64,000 nt of DNA from Brettanomyces bruxellensis (lineage: Eukaryota > Ascomycota > Pichiomycetes > Pichiales > Pichiaceae), in assembly GCF_011074885.1 (NCBI RefSeq), contig NC_054690.1, forward strand, positions 1,493,001 through 1,557,000, in the 5' to 3' direction. A program made the position numbers and the translations under genes. Below, one piece after another: positions 33,399-44,093 of this stretch. Under the pieces are notes generated by a model. The model did no database searches and was not told where the DNA came from. It saw nothing but the letters and a program-made list of their open reading frames with translations. Numbering within the stretch: the stretch's first letter is position 1; each line of letters begins with the position of its first letter.

Positions 33399-34858
33399 AT
33401 GACATCAAATCATTCTTCAACAAAGGTGCCTTCATCCCACACCTTGTGGTCTCCTTATGATACAGTGAAGGATGTCGCCGATGCGTTGGGCGTGACAAAC
33501 CAACTGAATGAAGAAGTGGCAAAGAATCTTGCAATGGACGTTGAATATAGAATTCATGAAATATTGGAACAGGCAATGAAATTTGTCAGACATGGAAAAC
33601 GTAAAGTTTTAACAGTTGAAGATATCAACAGGGCCATGAAGGTGCTTAATCTAGAACCACTTTATGGATATGATGTCTCCAGGCCATTAGCTTTTAAGGA
33701 AGCTATGGTGGGACCTGGACAGAATCTTTATTACGTGGATGATGACGAGGTTGACTTTGAGAAATTAATTAATCAACCCCTACCGAAAGTTCCTCGTTTC
33801 GCGTCAGTTACTGCTCACTGGCTTGCAATTGAAGGTGTACAACCAACAATTCCACAAAATCCAACTCCAGCTGAGATTCGTCAGTTGGCTCCAAGCCAGC
33901 GGGGATCTATGAGAAATATGTTAAGCTTGAATAATGATGAAATCACCCTTACAACAAATCCGAAAACCGGAGTTACAACAGCGGAGCAAAGAACGGAATC
34001 ATCAAAGAAAAAACTGGACGTGAAGCCATTAGTGAAACATGTTTTATCCAAGGAACTTCAACTATACTTTGATAAGGCTATTGCAGCTCTTGTTAATGAA
34101 TCAGATGAGACTTTGAGAGCCGCAACTCTTGAGTCAATACGTTCTGACCCGGGCCTTCATCAACTTGTACCATACTTTATTCAGTTTATTGCTGAGACAA
34201 TCACACACAACCTACAGAATATTGACTTATTAACAACAATGTTGATGGTTATTTACTCCCTTTTAACAAACAAAACAATTTTCCTAGATCCATACATTCA
34301 TGCATTAATGCCGTGCGTCTTAACGCTTTTTTGGCAAAAAATATAGGACCAACGAAGGGTACACCGGAAGAGCTGAAACAGCACTTTAAGGTGCGTGAAC
34401 TTTCAGCCTCGATTTTGGAAAAAATAATCGTTGAATATGGCTCTTCATATAATACATTAAAGCCAAGAGTTACAAGGACGCTTTTGCGTGCATTCTTAAG
34501 CAGTACGACAAAAACTTCAGTAGGAACACAATTTGGTGCCATTCGAGGCATGAAATCGTTGGGACCTGAGGTTATCAGAATAATATTTGTCGGAAACTTA
34601 AAAAATTGGTCAACGTTGGTGTTGGATCACTTTCATAATGAGGATCCAAATAGAAGTCTACTTCTAGAGCAAGCAATTGAGTGTTTAGGAATTTTGTCTT
34701 CTGATGGAAAACTTATGGCAGCAGATCATGATTCTGTAATTTCTGAAGATATGAAAAAGAAGCTAGAGGAAAGGGTCGGCTCAGCAATTGTCGAAGGTAT
34801 TGAAAAACTAGATAATGCTTCCGAAGTCTATTACGGTATATTCTTTGGTGAAGTGTAA
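33399..34858 (+). CDS. TAF6: TAF6, TFIID/SAGA subunit, with an apparent 1-bp frameshift
   Basis: From the ATG at 33399 the protein has the TAF6 histone fold (LWSPYDTVKDVADALGVTNQ, YRIHEILEQAMKFVRHGKRK, EDINRAMKVLNLEPLYG). The linker (FEKLINQPLPKVPRFASVTA and HWLAIEGVQPTIPQNP) and the HEAT-repeat region follow. The first frame ends at a TAG at 34344-34346. The homologous continuation starts in the -1 frame over a six-T run at 34327-34332: FLAKNIGPTKGTPEELKQ, then KPRVTRTLLRAF and the rest to 34858. Inserting one T restores one frame of about 485 codons. TAF6 is essential, so a sequence error is likely, but a real mutation or recoding is possible. Confidence 0.9.
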
Positions 34859-34939
34859 ACAAATTTGTTAATGTGGTTTATTATGTATAATTATAAGAAT
34901 TAAACGTGCTTTTTTGATATGACGTTAAGATATATTTAT

Positions 34940-37426
34940 CTAGTCGAATTGAAGTCTTCTCCTTGTAGGCTTTGGATGAAGAAAACGCTCTAAATTTTTT
35001 GAACCCTCCTCCTCCTTTAACTCTTCATGATTATTTTCGACATCGTCTATTCTTTGTGTCTCACCTCTTATTGGTCGAAGAGGGGATGAGAAAAGCGTAG
35101 AAAAGCTGCCATCTTCACTGTGGTCATGATTTTCGTTCTGATTTTCGTTCTGATTTTCAATATGCCCTTCAGAGCAGGTGCGCTGTTTATCGACATCCTG
35201 TCCCAAACTTTCATCAATATTCTGGGTTGACGACTCAGACATAATGATGGAATTCTTCAATGGTGAAGTCATTGAAATATCATGCTGAGAATGTAACAAA
35301 TTTAGTGGTGAAGAATCCATCGGGGAAGAGTTTATAACTATATTTTCTTCCACATTTGGTTCCTTAGATAATTTTATCGGTGTGGCACCAATAATAGGAG
35401 ATGAAGAATGTACGGAAATTTCCGGAACTGGCTTGAGCTGGGACTCCTTCCTCACTTTTAATAAATGCCGTCTTTTTTTCAGCGGTGTAGCTTCAATCTC
35501 AGTGACCTCCTTTGCTGGCGAAGCAGTTTCCTTGAATTTGGTCTTGGGAGCAACAAGTCTCCGTTTCTTTCTGTGATCGAAAATCTTTTCATGAAGTGAT
35601 ATTGTTCTTTTCGCCAGTGTTTCCTTCAGATTCTGGGAACTATGCCGTATCATTTGCGAAAATGAAGTACTCCTCACCATCTCAAATGTTTTTCTTGAGA
35701 AATCCTCATGAGCTGCAAAACTATGATTTCTATTAATCTTTAAATCTTTCAAACCAGCTAAGCTACTAGCTCTTCGTGCAAGATGGGGTATATATCTTCC
35801 TGTCTGTAAATTTTTTCGGTGCTGCCTTTCAGATGGATGAATGTTATTATCCCGACTTAAGAATTGGTTTGGATTATCAGTTATAAGGCCTTGTTTGTAA
35901 TCAAAAGTACTCATTTTATCAGACTCATCCATTTTATGATCAACCGAATGTTGGCGTAGCTTAGTGCTCTTATTTTTCTTATTATCAAGCTTTAGCCCTC
36001 TGGATCTTGTAACAAGCTCCTTTAACAACCTGTGATGCTTTTTCGCATAGAATGGAATGACTGCTGATTTAAGGAAACTAAAAGAAGAGCCCTCACTCTT
36101 CTCTGAAATACCTAGAACTGCTTCCCACACACAAAGACGATCAAACCAGTTGCGAATAAGAAGTTTAACTTTCTTGACATCTAGAGGCAACTCACTGTTT
36201 TTGCTGGAATTCAGAGATCTCAAATCAGTGGAAAAATGTGTATTCACAGGAATAACTGTGCCTATAAATGTAGGTAAGAGCCGTTTCTTATGACCGACTA
36301 AATGTGACCGATTTCTTTTCCTTATTTTTACTCTTTTCTTTGTTATGTCTGGCTTCTTTTCACGAGGTTTATCTGATGTATTAGATGAACCATCCTGATT
36401 TAAAATATGAAGAATCTCGAGTAATAATAACACTTGTAATTTTGCTTCTTTTATCTTAAGCTTGGTCAACAAGCTAGAAACTTTCTCTCTGTTGAAAGAA
36501 GCACTATCAGAGCATATGCTATCAAAAAACTCACGTCTAAACTCGAGCTCCGATGGATGCAGCATGCTGTTCAAGTCCATCCATTTACTTTTAAAATGTT
36601 CAAGATCAAATTCGTCGTCATTAATAATTTGAACAAAGATGTGCCTTTTATCAAAAAAGCTCATAGACGTTATTAAAAATTTCGTGATGCATTCCTTCAC
36701 TAACTTTGTGTTTGAATGGGCCAAGACGTGAATGCGCGGCAGAGTTGATTTGGGGAAAAAAGGAAGAGGTATCCTTCCTTCATACAGCGTGGAAAAGTAA
36801 CTATTCGCTAGATATTCACCAGGATCAATCGTTTTCAAGGACTCTTCAAGCAGTTTTGTATCTCGATTATCCAGATTGGCTTTGGGAAGTTTCATTGAAA
36901 AGGACGCACTGTATGGTTCAGAAACATTGGAAGGATTGTTACTGAACACCTCTTCAAAAAATTTCTTACTGGATGCTGTAAGATCGCAATGATTTAATAT
37001 CAACGAGTGGCTATCCTGGATATATTCAGAAGGAAGTAATTTAAAGCATGTGTCAGTATCAAAACTTCCATTCAGTTTCTTGACATTGATATAGAAAACT
37101 GTCCACATTGGTTTCGTTGGGCCTGGAATGATTATACCAAACCGTTTTTGTACTGATCCTTCAGGTTGGATTGATACAAAATATCCTATAGCCCCTGAAT
37201 GCTTGGCAGACACATATTTATTTAACAATTCACGTATATTGGAGCTTGGAATAATTATATCAATCAATTTTTCTTTCTTTTGCAGTAATCCACCAAATAA
37301 TTCACTGCAACGAATCTGTAATTCATGAAGATATGCAACTTTAATCGGTTTAACAGCTGCTTTCAGTTTTCTTGTAGTTTTGGAACTTGGGTAGACCAAA
37401 AATGAAGGTAGTTCAAGCGGCGACAT
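34940..37426 (-). CDS. SLD3: SLD3-like DNA replication initiation factor
   Basis: The ATG at 37426 gives an 828-aa protein, MSPLELPSFLVYPSSK. The upstream open frame has no earlier ATG. A central part with KLKIKEAKLQVLLLLEILHI and NWFDRLCVWEAVLG resembles the Sld3/Treslin domain that binds Cdc45. The C-terminal half is basic and disordered and holds many S/T-P sites in short clusters (SSPIIGATPIKLS, NSSPMDSSPLNLL, FSSPLRPI, EATPLKKRR), as expected for a CDK target that binds Dpb11. It is longer than S. cerevisiae Sld3 (668 aa). An ACGCGT lies 158 bp upstream. The identification is by domain pattern and is good but not certain. Confidence 0.68.
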   Translation of the reverse strand: MSPLELPSFLVYPSSKTTRKLKAAVKPIKVAYLHELQIRCSELFGGLLQKKEKLIDIIIPSSNIRELLNKYVSAKHSGAIGYFVSIQPEGSVQKRFGIIIPGPTKPMWTVFYINVKKLNGSFDTDTCFKLLPSEYIQDSHSLILNHCDLTASSKKFFEEVFSNNPSNVSEPYSASFSMKLPKANLDNRDTKLLEESLKTIDPGEYLANSYFSTLYEGRIPLPFFPKSTLPRIHVLAHSNTKLVKECITKFLITSMSFFDKRHIFVQIINDDEFDLEHFKSKWMDLNSMLHPSELEFRREFFDSICSDSASFNREKVSSLLTKLKIKEAKLQVLLLLEILHILNQDGSSNTSDKPREKKPDITKKRVKIRKRNRSHLVGHKKRLLPTFIGTVIPVNTHFSTDLRSLNSSKNSELPLDVKKVKLLIRNWFDRLCVWEAVLGISEKSEGSSFSFLKSAVIPFYAKKHHRLLKELVTRSRGLKLDNKKNKSTKLRQHSVDHKMDESDKMSTFDYKQGLITDNPNQFLSRDNNIHPSERQHRKNLQTGRYIPHLARRASSLAGLKDLKINRNHSFAAHEDFSRKTFEMVRSTSFSQMIRHSSQNLKETLAKRTISLHEKIFDHRKKRRLVAPKTKFKETASPAKEVTEIEATPLKKRRHLLKVRKESQLKPVPEISVHSSSPIIGATPIKLSKEPNVEENIVINSSPMDSSPLNLLHSQHDISMTSPLKNSIIMSESSTQNIDESLGQDVDKQRTCSEGHIENQNENQNENHDHSEDGSFSTLFSSPLRPIRGETQRIDDVENNHEELKEEEGSKNLERFLHPKPTRRRLQFD

Positions 37427-37888
37427 CCATAGAATAGTAACCAGTAAGTATGAGGCAACTCTCAATATAGATGAAACCTTTTAAAGCTTCAACGTTTCGA
37501 ATAAAATATTATGATTAAGACACTTAGCGGATAGTACAGATTGTTGATAACCATGAAAGCTTTTTTAGAATATTTTCTATTCGACGCGTCGCTTTAATGC
37601 AAGTTGGCTTGCCGTTTTCGCGGGATTGGCACACACCGGATAACAAAATATAAAGCATTCAGAAAGGAAATATTTCCTCAACGAGTAGAACAAAGAGAGA
37701 AACAAACTGAAAAGGATTTTTTAGGGATAAATAAAATAAACAAAATGCCAATGGAGGTCAACAACATTCATGTGTAGTACCTCATTTTTCCTTTTTAATA
37801 TTATTATAATATATTGAAACTAATACTCTCAGTTTATGCAAAATAATCAATTCTGTAATCTACTGAAATAAAAGTTTAAAATTCTCAG
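37427..37888. promoter_or_regulatory. Divergent promoter SLD3 / SRO9-like gene
   Basis: ACGCGT (MCB) at 37584-37589, inside GACGCGTC, about 158 bp before the SLD3 ATG. The SRO9-like side is AT-rich. Confidence 0.55.
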
Positions 37889-39250
37889 ATGTCCGAAATC
37901 CTCAAATTGGCTAACAAATGTCAGAGTGATATTCATGCAAACAAATCAGAATTGAAAGAAATTGAAACAAAACAAACTTTGGTCAAAACATCTGATTCTT
38001 CTGTCTTTCAGGAGAACGTGTCTGATAAAGAGAAACAAAAGGAAAATGAAGCCAAGGAATTTGTTAAGAAAGCCTCCAAAAAAACAAAATGGATTCCGTA
38101 CCAAGCTGAAGTATCCATTATTTCAGATAAAGCGTGCTTAAATGAAGCAGATCATGATATAAATGAGCAAAGAGAAAGAGATCAGCAAAGAAAGAATAGA
38201 CCTTTTCAAAGAAGAAAAAGTAGATACTTTTCTGGAAAGTCTCGGAATAACAATGCTTACAAATATCAACATGGCAAGCATTCATTTATAGATTATGGGC
38301 AAGAAGAGCATCCAAGAAGTAGAGAATATGATCCGAAAAATTACGAATATCTGGATGGAGATATTCCAGAGAAAAGACATTTTGGGGCTATAGGCAGCGA
38401 GAATCATCAAAATCCCTTCTTGCCTCCAGAAACTAATCAGCAAACAACAAATGCATACGAAAGGAATCATTCATACATCCAGCCAGTAAATTATCCTTAT
38501 GTTCCAACTTTATTTCCATATTCTCCGTGGATTCCGAGTTATCAGATGTTCCCATCTACCAATGGTATTTCCCCCTCTTTACAACAATTTCCAAATAAAT
38601 CTGAATTTGAAATGCATACTTCTGGTCAACCACCTTCAGATGGAAGTACAAGGGTTTCCTCTACTTTAAGAACCCCTTCGAGAGAGGATGACGGAATCTT
38701 TCATCATATGACACAGCAAAATCAAAATGCACAAGGATCACCAAAATGGATGTACTTTAATCCTCCAATTGCATCACCTCAGGGTTTTGTTGTTCCCACG
38801 CACTATAATCCGAACAGAATGGTAAATTCATACCCCCTGGCTTTTCCTCCAATTTATGCTAACGGCTTATATCCTCCATATTATGCTTCGTACTACCCAG
38901 CATTAAATGAAGACAACAATTCTAATCAAAATGCCAACGAAGGTATTACTCATGTCAAAACTGAACGCCACCAACTTATTGAAAAGCTTAAGGTACAACT
39001 TAAATATTATTTTTCCACGGATAATCTATGCAGAGATGTTTATCTCAGAAAGCACATGGATAAAGAAGGATTTGTAAGCCTTCAGTTCATATTCAGTTTT
39101 TCGATGGTTAAAAATATGGCCAAAAATGATTATACGACATTAGTTGAAGCTGCAAAAGATATTGATATTTTGGAAATGATGTGTGAAAATGATGATGCAA
39201 AGGTAAGACTAAAGAATGGTTGGGAAAAATGGGTCTCGGATTCAAAATAG
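37889..39250 (+). CDS. SRO9: SRO9/SLF1-like La-motif RNA-binding protein
   Basis: The 453-aa protein has a Lys/Glu-rich then Arg-rich N-terminus (KKASKKTKWIPYQ; RPFQRRKSRYFSGKSRNN) and a long Pro/Tyr/Asn/Gln-rich disordered middle (YPYVPTLFPYSPW; LYPPYYASYYPALN). A C-terminal La motif covers about residues 365-450 (QLIEKLKVQLKYYFSTDNLC, LRKHMDKEGFVSLQFIFSFS). This is the architecture of yeast Sro9/Slf1 (434 and 447 aa), which associate with polysomes and mRNA. The La motif is clear; it has no RRM, as in LARP1-like yeast proteins. No intron. Confidence 0.88.
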   Translation: MSEILKLANKCQSDIHANKSELKEIETKQTLVKTSDSSVFQENVSDKEKQKENEAKEFVKKASKKTKWIPYQAEVSIISDKACLNEADHDINEQRERDQQRKNRPFQRRKSRYFSGKSRNNNAYKYQHGKHSFIDYGQEEHPRSREYDPKNYEYLDGDIPEKRHFGAIGSENHQNPFLPPETNQQTTNAYERNHSYIQPVNYPYVPTLFPYSPWIPSYQMFPSTNGISPSLQQFPNKSEFEMHTSGQPPSDGSTRVSSTLRTPSREDDGIFHHMTQQNQNAQGSPKWMYFNPPIASPQGFVVPTHYNPNRMVNSYPLAFPPIYANGLYPPYYASYYPALNEDNNSNQNANEGITHVKTERHQLIEKLKVQLKYYFSTDNLCRDVYLRKHMDKEGFVSLQFIFSFSMVKNMAKNDYTTLVEAAKDIDILEMMCENDDAKVRLKNGWEKWVSDSK

Positions 39251-39471
39251 GCCAATAATGTCATCTTTTAGCTTCTACTATGAACAAATTAAATGTCAAC
39301 TGTTATTCCTATCTTGCTAAACATCTTATATAAGCCTACTTACAGAAAAAGATCTGAGACGACACCTAAGTAACAACAAGCTCCTATTTATATGAAGCAG
39401 AAAAAAATGAACAAATAAATCAACCGATAAAGATGAAATTATTAATACAGTTGTTTGTATTTCTTGTTGTT

Positions 39472-40296
39472 TTAAAATATCTTCTTGTTTAGTAGCCCCA
39501 ATAACTGTAACCTATTGGCGTTAAATTTTTTAAAAGATTGTGAGTTGACAATCTTTAGGTTGTCCTCAGTGGAAATTGATTGGCTTTTCGTCAAAGTTGG
39601 ATTATTTGAAAATGCTTCTTTATGCAGTGTTTTTGAAATACCTTCCCTGAAATTCATTAAATCTTCTACCACAATCGCCCTAGGGTCAAAATGTCCATTA
39701 AGTTTCTTGTAGATTCTAAAACTTTCAGATTCTATTAGAACACTGCTATGAAAATTCTCAAGAGTTGGAAGATCCTTTGGAACTGATATCTCACCTTCGG
39801 GCTCTTTTGTTATAATTTGGCTGTATATGGAGGCAATGCTTTGTATCCCCCAATAAGAAGCATGTTCAAAAATCCTCGAATTAACAGAGTCTATTTCCTG
39901 TAGTAGTGAGCCAAAATGGGAGTCAAAATCCGAAAGAATAGATCTCACGAAACAGTTCGTGCTCATTAAACTTGTTGCACCTTCCACCCTACTGATATTA
40001 ATAAATTTCTTTATATCATTGAGTTCGTCGAAACATGATATAAACTTCTTACTGAGGTTAACTAGCAACAATGAATAATTAGAGCGATTATGAAGCTTAT
40101 CCAAAAGAACTATATTCATTGTATAAAGTGGCTTCATGCATCCTTCGTATATTTTGACCAACGTCATTGAATCTTGTATCGGAAGTGATAGTATAAATGG
40201 AGTCGAATTTCGGGGTGTTTTCGTGAGCGTCACGTCTTTGATGGCATGTGGGGAATACTCCTCAATAGAGGGATAGAATGCATGTAGGGTCGACAT
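39472..40296 (-). CDS. Uncharacterised 274-aa protein
   Basis: The sequence is helical in its middle (VKIYEGCMKPLYTMNIVLLD, YSLLLVNLSKKFISCFDELN). A Ser-rich C-terminus follows (LTKSQSISTEDNLKIVNSQS). The N-terminus MSTLHAFYPSIEEYSP carries SP/TP sites (TPRNSTPF). No signal peptide, TM segment or known motif is seen. It converges on the SRO9-like gene. An ACGCGT at 40681-40686, about 385 bp upstream, raises the chance of a cell-cycle role, but this is inference only. Confidence 0.6.
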   Translation of the reverse strand: MSTLHAFYPSIEEYSPHAIKDVTLTKTPRNSTPFILSLPIQDSMTLVKIYEGCMKPLYTMNIVLLDKLHNRSNYSLLLVNLSKKFISCFDELNDIKKFINISRVEGATSLMSTNCFVRSILSDFDSHFGSLLQEIDSVNSRIFEHASYWGIQSIASIYSQIITKEPEGEISVPKDLPTLENFHSSVLIESESFRIYKKLNGHFDPRAIVVEDLMNFREGISKTLHKEAFSNNPTLTKSQSISTEDNLKIVNSQSFKKFNANRLQLLGLLNKKIF

Positions 40297-42190
40297 TATA
40301 ATATTGTGATTATCTTATTTGTGTGTGTCGAAATATCTGAATGTATTGTGTTTAAGCAAAAAAAAGTTAAGTGTGACGAGAAAACAAAAAGGAATGTCGA
40401 ATCTAATTAAGACAGCTAGATAATGATTGTGAATGGCAGTAATATGTCGTTTAAGATATCTATTCAGTTCTCTTTCACATGAATATTGTCAAATGTTTGG
40501 TACCTTTTAGTATGCAGCAGAATAAACTACGCTATAGAATTGGGGGGAAAACGGAGAAGCAAAAAATTGGCTGCTACCCAAGGGACACACCAACTGTGTG
40601 TGCGGGGAAACAAACGAATCAAATGAAACTGTGCCAAAAAAATGAGTCAAGCGATATTGTGTTAAGAGGTCAGTCTATTGACGCGTCTATTTGGTTTAAA
40701 ATTTTTTGATCCCTGAATCCTTGGCAAAAAGATTTCCAAGCGCTAAATAATTAGAAAAATAGTACTACCAACAAAGTGAATTTTATTTACATATATTTTC
40801 AAGAAATATAATCTCTAGTCTGGTGGAATGGCACACGAGTGACCAAAATGCTTTAGATAAATAAGGGGTAAATGGATATAGGATTATATGGACTTTCTGG
40901 CAGACCCACAGCTATCTACACGTGCCTGATACATAATAATTTCTATCTTTTCCAAAGTGCTAATAATATGCATGGACGGAAAAAATTAAAAATAAAATAA
41001 AAGAGCAGCTCATTTTATTAATGTTGGGAGACCAAATTTCAGCCGCACTTCAGAGCAAGAAAATTGACTCTGTAATTACTGTACGCGGATTTTTGATTGA
41101 CGTCAATAGGAAAAGATTTCCACAGAACTGGAAACCTAAAAAATAAAAGCAAGGGATAGGTAGCACACGTGGGGTCATAATCACTATTGAGACCTCCGAG
41201 ATTTAAAACATGTTGATACCTTACTGTTTATCGCAAAACAAATTTCTATCTTGTGACCAAAAGAAAATCTGCGATGGTCTTCTCTAGGTCCGATTTTTAC
41301 AATCAAAGGCCACTTTTGGGGGAGAGTAGCAATTACCACGCAGGATCTTACTGCTGTCGTATTTCTGCAATTTTATACGCATTAACAATATTAAGAGGAG
41401 GTGAATTGTTGCAATGAATATCTTTCATCTAAGTAGAGCGAACTTTTTCTTGGGAGTGAGTAACCGTTCTATTTACGTATAGTTTTCCTAACCAATTCAT
41501 GAAGAAGCAAAAGATATATGATAAAAGCATTTGAAAGTATTGATATTTTTTAAAGTAGAACATACAGAAACTAAGGTAGGGCTGTCCTAAACTAATGTAT
41601 TATAATACCCGACGATACTCTATTGTACCCAGCGATGAAAAGAAATTGCGATCCTTTTTTTTGGAAATAATGTAATGTAGTTCGAATAATTATAATAATC
41701 TACAATTATTATTATAGCTATATTGATAGCCATAAATAAAAGAAAACAAGCCTCTGGAATTATGCAGCACCCGGTTCATTTCCAATCTTGCCTATATTGG
41801 TACTCTTTCACGTGCGTGGTTACACGTAATTCTTCTTTCTAACGTATTCCATTGTCAAATCAAGAATTATCCAGTGGCTAGTATCAACCTCAGAAGATTA
41901 GACCCCAGCCGGTCCTCGTGCGCTTAGCTAATCTGCGACTTATATTTTTATAATCGTAGTATACCATTTTGAATAGCCTTTAAAAGCACGAGTTTCTCTC
42001 TAAATTTTTGTAGTGTGTTGCCCCAAAGGTTGCCACAGGTATCGATGAAACGGTAATTTCTCTTTTATCTTGAGAAATTTAAATAAGATTCAGTTTTAGC
42101 ATACTTTAATAACTGGATTAACATATCTAGTTACGCTCAACAAATTATTCAATATCCGCACGTTACCAACTTGCTTCAAGTCTTTTATAC
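40297..42190. promoter_or_regulatory. 1.9-kb divergent regulatory region upstream of the bHLH gene
   Basis: No credible gene. Contains three CACGTG E-boxes (40919-40924, 41166-41171, 41809-41814) and one ACGCGT (40681-40686). An AT-rich imperfect palindrome lies around 41685-41718. Its unusual length suggests complex control of the bHLH gene. Confidence 0.55.
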
Positions 42191-43789
42191 ATGGCAAATC
42201 TTGAAGATAAAGGTATAGCAATGAGTGCTATCCTTCCTCCTCCTCCAATATTTAAACCCACTATAATTCAGATGCAGAGATCTGGATCGGTAGTGTCAAG
42301 AGGAAGCACAAAATCAGAGTTACCCCAAAGAATAGATACTGGCCCAATGAAAAGGTGCAATAATGTTCAATCACCGACTATAACCACTCTTAATTCAAAT
42401 TATCTAACCTCAAGCTTTGTTTCAAACGAAGACTACAACAATAAGTTTATTCGTCAATCTCCGTCAATATCTCCGATGACATATTATACTGATCCACCAC
42501 AAACAAATGGCTCTGGTAAATTGCTAAATGGAGCAACGTCCTCCCGTCCAAGAAAGAGAAGACGGTCATCTCAAATTTCAAGTAGAGAAGAACTTGAACA
42601 GAAAAGACGCGAGCTCAGAGCTCAGCATTCTATCATTGAGAAAAAAAGAAGAATCAAAATGAACAGGGAATTTGAGGCATTAAAGTTTCTTGTTCCAGCA
42701 TGCCGTGCCAGTATACTCAATGGGCTAAATGAAAATAGTTTTGAAAACTCAAATATGATGCATAAATTGACTATTCTCCAGTCCACGGTGGAGTACATAA
42801 AGTATTTACACTTGGTGATCCAGCTTTTGAAACTGCAGATGCTGACACCGAAATCAACAAGACAATTGTTTAAGGAGTGGTTTAGACGGAATAACAATTT
42901 GAAATTTGTGGAGTTCGACCTTGATCTTCAAAAATATAGGAATATTGAGAAGAAATTTGATTTTGAGGATATGTTCATGGAGGTCTGGAGAAACGATGGC
43001 CAAGTTCCTCCCAACAGGAAAGATCCGATTGCATTAGAGATTGCCCAGCTCCTAAGCTCAGAGAGTATAGAGTATGATCGGCCTAAAGTGGAATCTGAAA
43101 CCCCACGGCATAATCATAGAGCGCATCAATCAAGCATTTCATCAGCTAGTGATCAAATCCACTCGGGCTCAAAACGCCTGGAGCAGACACCACCGGTTCA
43201 GAATGCAATAAGTCATTCAAACACCGAAGGAGAACAGCCAACTACCCCTCTCCATTCCTTGAATAGGAAAAAGTCAATGCTCATAGACTTGCCACCCCCA
43301 TATCCAAGTACAATGTGTACAAACAGAGGAAGTGTATACAATAGCTTACCATCATATAAATTGGACCGATTCGCGGATCCAAACGCATCCAATAAAATGG
43401 ATCAAGCTCAGCAATGTTCAACCAGTGTTAGACCTATGAGAGAACAAAATACTGGTTCAATTGATTCTGAGGCAAATAACTTTAGGCTACCACTTCCTGC
43501 AATTGTCGATCAACCATCTTTTCTGTCGAGTACATCCAGCTTTAATAGCTCGTCTCAATCAAGTCTTTCAAATTCTCCTTTATTTATAGGTTTGCCAAGC
43601 AAGTTTACTTTTTCAAACGCACCAACTAAGCTCCGGCCATCAAATTGTCCAATTAAGGTTCCTGTCACAATGAGGAAATCAAGTTCACTGCCTTCTCCGC
43701 CGCCACCTGATATTGATACAGCGTCTAAGCTCTTAATGTCAATTAAAGATGGACAGAAAAGGGCCAGTATACCTGAGCTCTTAAACTAA
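42191..43789 (+). CDS. bHLH transcription factor
   Basis: The 532-aa protein has a basic helix-loop-helix domain at about residues 138-220. The basic region RRELRAQHSIIEKKRRIKMN has H-x3-E-x3-R, the class B pattern that reads CACGTG. Helix 1 is FEALKFLVPACRAS. The loop is long (NGLNENSFENSN), and helix 2 is KLTILQSTVEYIKYLHLVIQ. The N-terminus holds polybasic PRKRRRSSQ, and both flanks are Ser/Pro/Asn-rich and disordered. I see no leucine zipper. The family may be related to INO2/INO4- or RTG-like factors, but I cannot assign an orthologue. Confidence 0.85.
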   Translation: MANLEDKGIAMSAILPPPPIFKPTIIQMQRSGSVVSRGSTKSELPQRIDTGPMKRCNNVQSPTITTLNSNYLTSSFVSNEDYNNKFIRQSPSISPMTYYTDPPQTNGSGKLLNGATSSRPRKRRRSSQISSREELEQKRRELRAQHSIIEKKRRIKMNREFEALKFLVPACRASILNGLNENSFENSNMMHKLTILQSTVEYIKYLHLVIQLLKLQMLTPKSTRQLFKEWFRRNNNLKFVEFDLDLQKYRNIEKKFDFEDMFMEVWRNDGQVPPNRKDPIALEIAQLLSSESIEYDRPKVESETPRHNHRAHQSSISSASDQIHSGSKRLEQTPPVQNAISHSNTEGEQPTTPLHSLNRKKSMLIDLPPPYPSTMCTNRGSVYNSLPSYKLDRFADPNASNKMDQAQQCSTSVRPMREQNTGSIDSEANNFRLPLPAIVDQPSFLSSTSSFNSSSQSSLSNSPLFIGLPSKFTFSNAPTKLRPSNCPIKVPVTMRKSSSLPSPPPPDIDTASKLLMSIKDGQKRASIPELLN

Positions 43790-44009
43790 TGGCTCAGAAA
43801 TATGTGAAACTGCCTTATAAATCGCATTCATTTTTCTTTTCTAGAAAGTAATTTAGGAATCATGTTAAGATGAATTATTTTAAAACAAATTTGATGTAGC
43901 CGTACCCCTATCTAAATCATCATAACGTACAGCAAGTTGGTGAAGCTAGCAGTATTAGCAACATGATATTACCAATAAAAAGATGGCTAACATAGACTAA
44001 AAAAACAAA

Positions 44010-44082
44010 TGCCCTCACTCAGATTTGAACTGAGGATCCCCACATTACTAGTGTGATGCCTTACCAACTTGGCCATAAGGGC
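44010..44082 (-). tRNA. tRNA-Thr (anticodon AGU)
   Basis: A full cloverleaf can be drawn on the minus strand. The acceptor pairs GCCCTTA with TGAGGGC; the D arm is GCCAAGTTGGTAAGGC. The anticodon stem TCACA/TGTGG encloses loop CTAGTAA (AGT at positions 34-36). The T arm CTCAG-TTCAAAT-CTGAG follows, and the discriminator is A. No intron. A run of A (T on the coding strand) at 43999-44005 is the Pol III terminator. Confidence 0.95.
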
Positions 44083-44093
44083 TAGAACGACTT

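Noticed and set aside
34313..34858. A separate gene at the TAF6 3' end
   Set aside because: It continues the TAF6 HEAT region exactly after a 1-bp break, so it is the same gene.
40479..40709. 76-codon ORF in the bHLH upstream region
   Set aside because: Random composition and no motif; overlaps the regulatory region.
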